A stretch of DNA of 64,000 bases from the NCBI GenBank assembly GCA_029717555.1, contig JAMDHS010000049.1, forward strand, positions 1 through 64,000, in the 5' to 3' direction. How positions within the stretch are numbered: the stretch's first letter is position 1; each line of letters starts with the position of its first letter. This document shows, piece by piece, positions 21,440 to 33,300 of the stretch. Made by a program: the position numbers and the translations under genes. The notes under the pieces are model-generated. The model was not told the origin of the DNA. It worked only from the letters and a program-made list of their open reading frames with translations, and did no database searches. This DNA is from Peribolospora baueri (Eukaryota; Basidiomycota; Peribolosporomycetes; Peribolosporales; Peribolosporaceae).

Positions 21440-23888
21440 TACAGTTTGATGGTGACAAAACGCCGTATTAGCCTGTCCGTGATATAGCCGAACGGCGGCC
21501 AAAGACAACGAAAACAAACGTTAAAAGGTGTAGGTGTCAACGAAGACCGAACCCCAGCATTATCAGTACCAGATGATCGCAGTCAAGGATCAGGTCACTC
21601 ACATGTTGAAAACGGACCCAAAGAAGAGGGCAAGGATGGTGCTGGAGAGGATGATGACATTGTACGGCATGCTGAAGTCCGGCACGGCAAGCTCGAGTAG
21701 AGCGGTGGTGGTAAAAATCCTCGGGACATCCACGTCAACAAAGTTGGTTTTGAACGTTGCAGATCGAGGCCGCTCACTGACATCTTCGGATGAGGATGGT
21801 GGTAGAGGAATAATCACGGCAGGCGGCAGATCAAACCCTCGGTGCGCGTCGGGAGGGTGCTCGGTATACCTCAGGAAAGCCTTGTCAAAGTCGAACCTCA
21901 CTCGCACCGTGGAGCGTGGCGGCAGGTGTAGGCTTGCTTCTAGGAGCATCGGTCGAGAGCGAGTCACGGGCGGCTCGTAATGAAGGTCGAGGAGGAGGTC
22001 GTCTATGTTCGTGATGGCAATGGGGCAAAAGTTGTCTCAGCACAACAAGCTTGGGCACGATAGTCTCAGCGGAAAGGGAACGATGACGACCGCATAGTGT
22101 AGGTCAGGTAAGGGTCGGCAGCTCACCCCGGTCCTCGTCATTCAGCTTGACCTCCAAAGTGTGCAGATAAGGTTTCACCAGCCACGGGAGCTCTTCGAGA
22201 TAAGAGACGTTTCGCTCCTCTTCACCGGCGTTTCGAATGTCCACCTCAACCTTGCCGCGCTCCTGGCCGAAGCCGGTCAGTGCCCGTCGAGCCCAAAGAG
22301 GCGGCTCGGAAAATTGCGAGGCTGCGAATGGAGACCAAACGGCAAACGTGTCTGGGGAAGTTGCTCAATGCACTTGGCTACGAGTGCAAAAGACATGACT
22401 CACGAAAGTCGAAATGATGTTCGCTAGGCCATCGCATGTTGACATCTAGCTTCTGATCGTATCGGTCCACTGAAAGTATGAAGTCCAGTAGGATGTTAGT
22501 GGCACGGGCGCTCTGCGATCCCCTCGCAGTTGTTCTTCACCCTCACTCACGCGAGGTGCTATTGAAAATGACATCCTCCCCAGCTTCCGGTCGCTCCACC
22601 AGCGTTTCACGGTTGCTTCCGATCGTCCATTGTGGCACCTCGTCCGGCCATTGGGGCTGCGGTGTGCCAACACGAACTTGGGAGCTTGTCGCGATGGGGC
22701 AGGCACGAATCAGTTGACGATCGAAAAGAGATTCGAAGGACCAATCTACAGTTGGGTCGCGATATATTCGTGAGCATCTACCTGAGAGAGCATGTTGAGT
22801 AAAAAGACAGATAGACCGATCAAGATAACTCACCTCGCCTGCCTCGCGTTTGTCTGATGGGATCGAAAACGGCCTCGAAAGCCAGTCTAACCCTGACATC
22901 GCCGGAATCGTTCTCAAAGAAGTGAATGCCCATGCCATGGTAATCAGCGCTAAAGAGCTTGTGGGCATTCATTAGGCTCGCAAGGCCTGAAGCGTGTTTG
23001 CAAGGCAAGAGCTTGAGGAAAGGCGTGAGGTTTTCGGTGCAAACAGTCTCAGAAGGAAGAAACGCGTGCAAAAGCGTTTTAGGTCGGTCTGGCGAGAAGA
23101 AAATAAGGTCACAAAAATCAACCACGACATTCTTCTCCAAACAAATTAGAATAGGACAAGTGGCCCACCGTCCGATATATTAGCTTGCGGATGGAAGCCA
23201 GCGGTCGGCATAGTCGTCTTCGTATCGTCAATGGCATTTAGAGACGCGCAGAAGAGGCCGGCCAACGAGTTGGTCAAGCCTCGCCATCGTTGCTTGACCC
23301 TGAGAAGAACACAAAAAGGGGAAGCCCCATGGTGAGTGGTGCATTCAAAGCTGAGACGGAAAACTGACTGGACATACGTTTTTGTGCCGCCGTCCTCGAG
23401 CCACGCCAGGAGCTCTACGCCGGACGCCGTTCCGTCTTCGGCTGGGTAGCCCCATCTGAGGTAATCCCATCTCCCAGCGGTAAATGTCAAATGAAGCTCA
23501 GAGACAAAATGCGCCCTCAAGATCTGAGTGAGCGTCCGAGGAAGCAGCGTGTAGTGGGCTAGACGAACAGGTAAAGAAACGCTATGAGGCTCCGGCGGTC
23601 CATCCGGTTGAAGGTTGCGAATATGCGCATTCGTTAGCTCTCACCAGCTTTGCCCAAGCCTCCTGCTCCGTCATCTTGCCCACTTGGTGAAGCAGCGTCG
23701 ATGACAAACTCGAACCTCGTCTGAATCTTGCCGTCTGGCAAGCTCCGGAGGAAGAGCTCCTCATGGAACTGCTCACTGGAAACCGGGCCCGAAGAAACGT
23801 CGGCCGAGGTCGCGAGCTGGGCCAAGCCGAGGACGAGCAGCACGACGAGAAGGCAAAATGCCGAGGGCGCCGCTCGCAGCGGCAGCAT
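21440..23888 (-). CDS. GPI16: GPI transamidase subunit Gpi16/PIG-T
   Basis: Nine exons, in gene order 23888-23645, 23558-23378, 23299-23169, 23088-22834, 22781-22551, 22469-22404, 22351-22127, 22035-21603 and 21473-21440, sum to 599 residues. The N-terminus is a signal peptide (hydrophobic run AFCLLVVLLVLGLAQL). Family landmarks are HEELFLRSLPDGK, HYTLLPRTLTQILR, LTNSLAGLFCASLNAID, SETVCTENLTPFLKLLPC, LPWLVKPYLHTLEV, FDKAFLRYTEHPPDAHRGFD, and a final membrane span PYNVIILSSTILALFFGSVFN. The protein ends MLIRRFVTIKL; the last 34-base exon supplies this tail. Gpi16 is an ER membrane subunit of the complex that swaps a protein's C-terminal signal for a GPI anchor. It shares a 216-base divergent promoter region with TRS120. 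One acceptor (before exon 8) is GAG rather than CAG. Confidence 0.93.
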
Positions 23889-24104
23889 GTCCGGGCGATG
23901 TAAATGATGGTCGTCGTCGTTCTCCAAGCCGAGTCTTGCGTGCCGTCCGTGCGCGCGGCCTGTGCCTCACCTTCCGCAGTCGGGTCGCGTCGGCGACGAC
24001 GTCGCGCCAGACGAATTCAGATGAGACGACTTGCGAAGTCACGACTTGCTCAAACCCCATTACCCCTCGCGAGCGCCCGGGGGGCGAGATTGGATCTAGC
24101 AGTC

Positions 24105-27100
24105 ATGGACGCCTTGACATTTGCCAGTCCGGCAAAGATCCGCGTTCTGCTCATCCCCATCGGCGACATCTCCCGGGCAAAGTTCGATCGCTGGGCGGAG
24201 CTTGTCCGACGGTTTTCCAGCTTCAACCTCAGCGATTTGCCGACGAGTTCGCGAGACCCATGTGAGTGTAGAAGAAAAGGGAGAAAGAGGAGAGAGAGCT
24301 CGAGATGCGCAAGGCGAGATTGGAGACATGGAGCTCACAACCCCATCGCCACACCATGCCTCAGCCGCTTTGCAAGCCCGCGGCGAAGTGCTGGTCCACT
24401 ACTGCAACTCGTACGACAAGTCCCACTCTTTCCTCTCCCCCTTCAGCCTCCACCGTCAGGTGCTCGCCGTGCTCGGCATAGCAGACTGCTCTCCTCCGGC
24501 AAATGCGAGCACTTTCAATGGCGTTTCGGAGGCGCTTCGACTCGCTCACCCCCACGCTCTGGTGCATCGATGCTATGCCGTCGAGCAGTCCGCCGCGGAT
24601 CAACCAGAGGAGGCAAATGGATCGGGAGGAGGAGCTTCCGGCAAGCCGGAGGCGGGTCTGGTGGTTATTCCCAAACACGGGGATCCGAAAATGTATCTTT
24701 CCACGTTGCTGGGAGATATGGTTGGCAGTGTCATTGAGGGCTTGCATGCCTACGTAAGTGGACAACGCTCACATTCTACATTGCTCGAGGATCTGATGGC
24801 CCTGCTCATACTCTTTCCTTTCATACTTTTAGATTACTTCGCTCGAGAACACTCCTATGTCTACACCTCGCCCATCTCTCGACATGTCCGTCGCTCCCCC
24901 AGAGGCCTTCTCCCCTCCGCTTCTTTCCAGCTCGAAACGGTTCAGCATTCCACCACACCAGCTGAGCCGCTCGGGCTCCGGAGACTCAGTCACATCCACT
25001 GGTGCAACACCGTCGGCGTCTTCCGCCTCAACTTCTGCGAACAAGAAGGGTCGAGCTAATGCGCCGCCTCCCGTCATGGGCAACGGGCGGCATCTGAAAG
25101 TGCTCGCGGATGCGCACTTGCTAAGTGGAAGACTGAGCGATGCCATTTCCAGGTGAGCCGAGCTTTTTTATTTATTCATACAGGCCCTTTCCTCAGTTTA
25201 ATGAATCGACCCCATTTTGCAGCTACGAGACGTCCATCTCTTTCATGCCCAGGGAGAAGGCAATCGCCGGGGGCTTCAATGCGCCATGGTATGCCTCCGC
25301 GCTGGAAGGTCTTGCAGTGGCACGAGTGCTGGTGGAGAGGCAATTTCAGCTAGAACAAGGCATCAAGAGCCAGGTGCGTTCGCTGTGGGCGCCAGACAAA
25401 GGGCCGTTTTGGTGTGATTCTACGTTCCACTCACACTTGCTGATTTCGATACTCAGCGGCATGGAAGTTCGGCACCGACTGTCCCTTCCAAGGATAAGAA
25501 AGAAGAAGTTACGATCAGTGACACCTGGAGAGACATTGTGGATATCTATATGCAAGCTGTCTCTGTCTACAGCAAGTCTCTCGCGCCTCTTCACGAGTCG
25601 CAGGTCCATGCAGAACACACCCATCCACTTCTGCACTCAGAGGCTTGCATTGCGCTTTCCCACCTTCTCCTTGCAGTCTGGTCATGTCCTGGCTGGACGA
25701 CTGCGACATTCGACTTTCTTCTTTACGGTGGTCGACCGCCACCTTTCGCCGACGGAGTACCGGACCTGTACACGCTCGTGAAGCTGTCAGCTCGAACAGG
25801 CGTACCGCGGACGGAAATAGCCGACTCCGCCGCTCAGGCATACAACCCCTCGTTTTCGGCCTTGCGAGCGCCAGACCAGGTCCGCATTCTTTCCAGTATC
25901 GCGAACGTCTACGGGTGCATCGGTTTCAAGAGGCGGGAGGCCTTCTTCCTCCGACAGCTTTCATTTACCGTCACGCAACTGCTGATCCGCAACCGCCCGT
26001 CGAGCGGCACCAATTCAGCCGCCATACCCGGCTCTGGAGACGCGACTCCCAAGAAGAACAAGACTGGTCCGGCGAGCCTGTTAGTCTTGCAAGAGCAAGC
26101 AAAGCTGAATGGCAACGAAAGCATACTGGATATGATCAGGACCTGCTTCAAGGCTTACGGCATGTCTGTGGATGATGAAAGGGCCAGAAAGGTTGATCTT
26201 GCCGAGCCTGCCGCAAGGCCCCCTGACATTCTTCCACCTAGGTTTGGCTGGGCGGATCTCCAAGTCCGATTTTTGGAGGAGGCAGTCGCCATTGCCGAAC
26301 AGCTCTCAGGTAAGAATGGCCAGCAATGGGACCTTGCGTTGACAGTTCATGCACAGCCTGATTGATATGTTATGGATCCTGTCCGCAGACTACTCCTTCG
26401 TCCTAAAATTCGTCATATACCTCGTTCGCGAGCACTTCGCGTTCCTGAAGGCAGAGGACCAGTTTCGACTCGTCTCTGGCGCCATGCGAATTTTAGCTAT
26501 GGCTAGGCGACGGAGCACAGGCTCCATCGAGTTGGATTACTACGGCCCGTCCAAGCCGATTCTCGGCATTGAGGTCTCACCGTGAGTATACGTGATATGG
26601 TGAAACCGTCCGTCGCAGAAGCTCTGCATGTTCAAAGTCTTCCCTTAATTGAGCAGATTGCCGCCGAACAAGTATCCTTATGAGCAAGCCCTTTCAGATG
26701 TAGCTCCCGATGGCCGAGTTTCTGAGCTCGCCAGTAGAACAGATCCGTTACTTTATAACCCTCGGTTTAAGGGGAAAATAGCCTCCAAGGTGGGTATCTT
26801 CGAATGGTCTTATCAGCCAAGCCTTCAGCCGTACGTCTTACAGGAACGTCTTTGCTTTGGTCACAGACAATACTTATTCAAAACGAGCTCGCTGAGGTCA
26901 CTGTGACGTTCGTTAACCCTCTGTCGATTCCACTAGATTTCGATAGCATACAGCTGAGGTAAGCGTTCTTCTTTCGACAACTTGAGTCTCTCCCGCTTTG
27001 TGTCTCATTTAACAGTGATCGGGTCCTTTTTTTTTCCGCCAGCACGACTGGTGCTGCTTTCACATCTCACACCGTCTCCGCGACTATCCCGCCCAACTCG

Positions 27101-29401
27101 TTTCATCCCGTTCGGGTCACCGGTGTCCCCACCGAGACTGGGGCGGTGGTTATTCGGGGATGCAAAGCGCGACTTTCTTGCTCGTCGGAGCGCGAATTTC
27201 TCGTCCCGGTCGAGACGGAGGCTAAGTCGAAAGAGCGAGCGATCAAGCTCGACGAGGCCAATGACCAATCTCTACGGCTGAAGCGTTGGGGCCTGGATGT
27301 ACGCACGAGCGAAGATGCCCCTTCGCACAGCAAGAGGGGCTCGTCTCGGAAGTCGGTTCCCGTTCCGGACGAGTTCCTTGAATGCACCGTGGTTCCCGAG
27401 CAACCACTTCTTCGGGTCGACTCATCTACGCTCATGCACGGCGCGCTAATGCTATTCGATGGGGAGCGGTGAGTAGGGCCTGAGAATTACACGCTACCTC
27501 ATGGCTGATGACGACTTGTGGACGCAGGACATCAATTCGCATCAAGCTGGAGAACACGTCTCCTTTTCCTATCGACTTTGTCAAGGTCTCTTTCCAAGAC
27601 TCGCTCACCGAGGCTACGCAGCTCGCGTTGGACGACGGCGATTTAAGCCCGTTAGACGTCTACGAACTCGAATACGACCTCATCCATCGACCAGTCTTTA
27701 CTCACGACAAGGCCACCAACCGGATCCAAATCCCTGCGCATTCTAGTGTCGTGCTGAAGGTCCGATGCTTGGGCAAGCTCGACTGGTGGGTTGCGATACC
27801 TGTGTCATGATTGGTGATTCGCTTCTTACGTCTCTGTCTTTGGGGTACCTCAGCGCCACTGGCACAATCCAGGTCGACTATGCACTCGTGAACCGCCCAG
27901 GCCTCGCACAGCCTTCGCTCTTCTATACCCGTCAACTCCTCATTCCCGTCACTTTGTCCGTCCATCAGATCCTCGACATTCAATCCTTTGATATTCTTCC
28001 GCTGAATCGCTCAACAGCGCGAAACTTGTGTACTGAAAGTGCTCGACACGGTCACGGGGTCTCAGATGCGGATGCGTCTCTGTCGACAGCCCTTGCAGAG
28101 AAAAGCGACGACGGATACTGTCTGCTCGTTGCGGACATGCGCAATGTTTATGGCTCGCCTTTCGAAGTCACCTTCGAGCGTATTGATGGTAAGTGCCTCT
28201 CCTGACCCATTTCTCCTGGCCTCCTAGTCGTCTTCATTAGTCCCGAGGAACTGAGTAATTATCTCCTTGACTTTATTGGACGTCGTTTGCGACAGACCCA
28301 GATGCACCATTCATGACTATTCGTACGATACCGCCAGGAGCGACCTTGCGTTTTCTGGTGCCGTTACGAAGGTTCAGGCTGGACGGTAAAGTTACTGGCG
28401 AGCCGGTGCCGGCGTTGACCGAGCGGCAATTTGTCGTAGCGAAGGAGAAACGGAGCCGGATGGAGGAAAGAGACGCGCGGAAGTTGTTCTGGTACAGGGA
28501 GGAGCTGCTTAAAAGGCTTCGGGCGAGTTGGAAAGAGGTGAGAGCAGTCCGTAATTGTTTGATTCGTTGGGAGCTCGTCTTGTTCCGGAGACAACTAAAT
28601 TCTACCCTCGCTTTCGCTGCTCATGCTCAGCCGCATACCGGTCGAACGGGCAGGTTCACGTTGAGGTCCTTGACCTTGTCGAAACCGATGCTCCATGTCT
28701 TACAAGAGGACGATCTGTCCATCACATTGTCACTTCGGCCGAGTACGGCGGTCTCGGCGACGTCGTCTGTGGTGCAAGAATCTGAAGAAATGGCCTCGAA
28801 AGAATCGCTGGGACGCGCATACATCGTCCAAGCTGAAGAGTTTGTCGAAGTGTTCACCAGGGTGGTTAATCGAGGTCGTAAGTTTTCCGCAGATTTTTCC
28901 TGCCAACTTCATGAGCCGCTTTGCACTTTCGATGACCTTTTGCTGAGTCTGGCAACGGTATCTTTCGTTTGTCCGGCAGCTCGACCTCTGAAGCTGCTTC
29001 ACCGTCTACAAGCACTTCCTGCCTCTTCTCAAGCCTCTTCGTCCATGAACACCTCTTGGCCACCGCCTCAGCCAGACCCTTTTATCTCCTCGCATTTGAT
29101 CGTCTCTGGCTCGCTCTCTTCCCCTCTTCAGTCCTGGCCTCTGGCCATCGGTGATGAAGGCACGGCAGTCACTCGAATCTGCTTCCTGGCCGAAGGTGAC
29201 TACGAGTTCGCCAGCGCCGTGGAAGAAGTACGGGAAGGTGCTCGACGGCCGGGTAAGGCGGACGAGACCTCCAGTGGAAAAGCGGCAGAAGAAGGAGCCG
29301 AAGCAGAGGGCGAAAGGGTGGTCCAGGTCAGCACCGAACCCCTCAGAGTGAGGGTGTTTGCAGCCGAGGCAGGCGCAGGGGAGGTCGGATCGGCCCCTTG
29401 A
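24105..29401 (+). CDS. TRS120: TRAPP complex subunit Trs120 (TRAPPC9)
   Basis: Fourteen exons (24105-24261, 24365-24753, 24833-25152, 25223-25373, 25457-26309, 26389-26581, 26657-26789, 26867-26958, 27043-27468, 27528-27785, 27854-28188, 28296-28537, 28631-28877, 28980-29401) join to 1405 residues. It opens MDALTFASPAKIRVLLIPIG, the conserved Trs120/TRAPPC9 start. It continues with a LKVLADAHLLSGRLSDAI helical block, WYASALEGLAVARVL, LELDYYGPSKPILGIEV, VTVTFVNPLSIPLDF, TIPPNSFHPVRVTG and LFWYREELLKRLRASWKE. Trs120 is a subunit of TRAPPII, the Golgi tether and exchange factor for Rab11/Ypt31-type GTPases. Ser/Pro-rich insertions occur near residues 190-260. Every exon junction kept phase, so the model is strong. 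It converges on the PX-PB1 gene. Confidence 0.94.
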
Positions 29402-30370
29402 TCTGTTCCGTATCATCTCCTTTCGGTCTGTCCGACTGTTTGCTATTCTCGTCGTGCGCTTAGCATGCTCCTTGTTTTATCGTGGCGCATTCCCTGATCC
29501 GATCGCATACCCTGAAATGGAGAGACGGTTCTGCACCTTCTTCCCCTCTGCCTCAGAGGCTCCGCCCTTAACTGGTATGCTAACCTAAGTGACTGTCAAG
29601 AAGGGCGGAGGTGGAGAACTAGACCGGAATGGGGGGTTGCTCGGAACCTCTTCCATCCTGTAAAAAACAAGAAGTAGGGTTATAGGACTGGAGGACTGGA
29701 GGGTGGACACCAGGAGGCAATGCAGGGAAGAGTCGAGGGACCACCAAGGGCAAGGCAGGCAGGGGAATAGCAAATGAACAAGAGCAACGAGAGAACCTGA
29801 GGGGTGACAGCACTCGGATTTTGAGGGATCTTCAGGGAAGGGAGTGAGGAGAGGCTCTTTATATACACGAGGTCCGGAGCAACATCTAATCAACTGAAAG
29901 GGAGATGGAGTTGACTCTTTTATTTGATCGGTAAAATTAACGAGCAATCTCCGAGTGGCAGCAGCCATCTGACCTGAGCAAAGGGCTGCCCTCGTACGAT
30001 ACGAGGAAGGGCCTCCTAGGTCTTGATCCCTCAGAGCCGGTTGGACTTCGATATAGGGCCCGAGTACAGTTTCGAGTAAATCGTCAGATTGGATTGGAAA
30101 GCGTGCTCGAGAAAATACAATGTGCCTATCGGGGATCTCACGGCGGGCGAATGCGAGAGGAAGAATGGAATGGGAAGGAGGGGCAAAGGACGAGGAAGGG
30201 TCGTCGAAGAGACTGGAAAGTAGAAGCGAAAGAGAAACACCACTGGAATATGATATGTATAAGAAGGCCTCCGTCCCTGGAACGGGGCTAAGCGAATTGG
30301 GAAATCTTGACTTGCGGAACACCTCGAACGACGCGGTGAAGCGGCGAACGGAGCAGCCACTCGACCGGAA
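29402..30370. other. Intergenic with a possible repeat remnant
   Basis: No supportable gene. An open minus-strand frame of 245 codons (29585-30322) is Ser/Pro-rich and matches nothing I know. 29793-29875 shares aacctgagsggtgaca and, about 50 bases on, tttatatacacga in the same order with the internal block of repeat copy 3 (near 20408 and 20473). It may be a diverged relative or remnant of that repeat. Confidence 0.4.
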
Positions 30371-33300
30371 CTAGAAGGCAGCCTCAAGGATGAGTTTGTC
30401 CTTCGCGACGCTGAAGCAAGCCTGCATGTCTCTCTCATTTTTGATGCTTCTACCGTGCCACTGCCTGGCCTCTGATCCGTCTCCCACTCTGACCACCCTG
30501 AGGCCCTTGATGGGCATATCCGGCGTCCGTCCAGGCTTCGAGCGTTGCCCAGCCCGCTGCTCATGCCCCGCGCCGCCGCGGCTTTGAGCCGACGACTTTA
30601 AATTGGTATCCAACCTGCGCTTGATCTTCTCGACGAGCAAAGGGAAAGTGATATCGCCTGGATCGACGCGGATGGCGATGATGTGCTCGTCGCAATTGTT
30701 GAACACCTTGATTTTGATCCCGCCCTTCGGCGGCGCCTGCAACCCACCACCGCCCGTCCCCGAGGAGATGCCGACCTCCGGCCCCCTTCCACCGAAATAA
30801 CCCCGAGTGTCCGAGACCGAGGTGACCACTTGCTCTTGGGCCTCCTCGCCATCCTCCGAATGCCGGACGTCCGCGGGGACACTGTCGGGTCGTTCATCGC
30901 GTTCATGTCCCACCTGGGGCAGCGGAGAAGCCGTCCTAGACACAGAGCCAGGCAAGCGAACGTTCCGAGTGTCCGGTGACCGCACTGCTGCCGGACCCGA
31001 CGTTGACCCTGGCACAGGCGGAAGCGTCTGTTGAGGCGGAGGCGGAGCGGGGGGAAGCGTCCGACCGCCGCGGGTCGCCTCTGCATGAGGAGAAAGAGGA
31101 GCAAGTGGCTCGTCCGAAACAGCCCTCCTATTCATGGCCGTCGCCGGCACGGAGAGGGACACTGCCGGTTCAGAGGGTCTGCGCCGCTGACCAAGGTCTC
31201 CGGAGAGCTGCGAAGCTTGCAAAACTGCGGGCTCGGACGGCCTGCGCAACTGAGATGAAGCGGTGATGTCGACGCTCTGGGAAAGCTTGTGACTAGTTGG
31301 GGTACGGGGCAAGATGGCAAAGACGGGAGGAGCGGGGACAATGTTGCTGCTGTTGCGCGTCGATTCAAACTTTGGCCGCGGCGGGGATAGCGTGGAGTGG
31401 GCCAGCAGATTGTCGTTGCTATAGCACCTGCGCAACGGCCCGCCCTCACCCCCGGCGCCCCCATGTGGGTTCGATCCTTGGCGCTCGTACCCGGGATCGT
31501 CCAAGATCTCATCCGGCGTGGGGCAGGCAAAGTCGAGCTCGAGTGCTCGGGCCGTCTGCCCGTTGCCCTGTTGATGATTAGACCGGGACGATGGAAACTG
31601 GAGCTTGGTAGAAGCCATCGGCGCGAGGAGGAGCTGCTTTCGCGTGGCGAATTGGCCGGACATTTGGCTGGAGACGGTGTACGAGGTGGAGACAGAGTCG
31701 ATGCTCGAACTCGAGTCGGACCGATGGTGGGTCATGTAAGGCGGCCTTCCCCCGCCCCCGTTGTCGGACATGGAAGAAATAGAGCCGGACCTCTGCCGTG
31801 AACCTTCGAGGGAGCCGAGGCCGACGCCGGCGCCGCCACCGAGCGCCGAGTCGGATCGGTTGGAGTTGGAGCTGTACGTTTGGAAAGGTCGTCCGTACTG
31901 CTTCCCCTGGGCGCGAGGCGACTCTTCGTACACACCTGCCCACACATCGCGGAGTCCCGGCGTCGTCGACGAACCTGAATCGCGATAATGGCCGACCGGC
32001 CCGGACCCGGACCCGGGCGGACGGACGGGTCGAGCGGGGCCGGAGCCCGTCCTGCCGCCTTGACGAGAGGAGGGCACTGCGACATATCCAGAGTCGCTGA
32101 AAGAAGAAGAGCCGAAGCCGACGGAGCCGGAGCTGGAAGAGCTGTCGGTGCGCCGGTGATGACTAGGCCGGCTGCTGGATTCGGGTTCGGATGCCAAGCT
32201 AGCTCGCGGGGAGGGTGCCGGCGACGGGCTGTAGTCCCGTTTTCCAGCGGCATCAGCGCCGGCACTGAGGGAGCCTAGAGTGCTCGTGGTAGGATCGGAT
32301 GCGCCCCTGCGGGCCAGATTCGTGAGCGCGTCTGATGGCGAGGCGAGGAACTCGACATGAGGCACCTCCACGTACACGCCCTCTTCATCCTCTACACGCT
32401 CTCCATACCTGGCCCCAATGTACCCGTGTCTTCTCCCACTGCCTTCGGACTCGCTCCCTCTCTCTCTTAAACCGCCGTAGGCCGAAGAGGGAACGACCAT
32501 CTCCTCCGGCGAGTCGGCCAGACCGTCGTACGCATCGCTGCAATTCGTCCTATTGTTCTCCGCCGTCGCCGCTGCCGCCGAACGGCCCGCGGGAGAAGGG
32601 ACGTTAAGGCTGGAGAGATCCGGAGAGCTGCTACTCGTCAGCTCAGGGCTAGAAGCCGAATACACGCCATGTTGTTGCGCCGCCGTTGTTGCAGGAGCGT
32701 GCGCTCGCGCCAAGGCCGGCCCAGGTGGCCCGTGTCCCATGTCCGCGTCCGTCCTAAACGGGGAACGCCTGCCGATGATCGCCTGTGGGATCTCCCCGGC
32801 CATCTGTTCTCGCGCCGCGGCGGCCTGAAGATCGGCGGTCGACGAGTTCTTGTGAAGACCGAGGAAACCGGTGAGCGATCCGGAGACCTTGCGGTTCCGG
32901 AACCCTCCCCCAACGCTGCCTCCTGGAGGCGCCTTCTTCAGCGTCGCCGAGCGTGTCTCCCTCGTCATCTCGTCGAATGAGAGGGAGGGACGATGGGATA
33001 GGACGGGGCTCTCGACCTTCTCCATGCTTTCCCGCCCGTCCTGCCATTCCTCATCGTAATGCTCCCCCTGCGCCCGCGCGTCCTGCGGCCCGGACGTGAA
33101 GGAGAGGCTCAGCTCGGGGTTGGACCGGTTGGGAGTGGCGGTGTATCGACGGTCTTGGAGAGTGTCCGAGTGGACGGGACGCGTGCGTTGCTCCTGCACG
33201 CTGTAGAAGCGCGGGCCACGGCTCATGTCGGCGGACGTGCTGCTAGTTGTGCGGTGATGATCGAGGTACGGCGGTCGACGAGAGCGGGCCGGCTCGGCAT

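Noticed and set aside
29585-30322. 245-codon minus-strand open frame after TRS120
   Set aside because: Low complexity, Ser/Pro/Leu-rich, no homology recognised and no splice or start context. It overlaps a possible repeat remnant.
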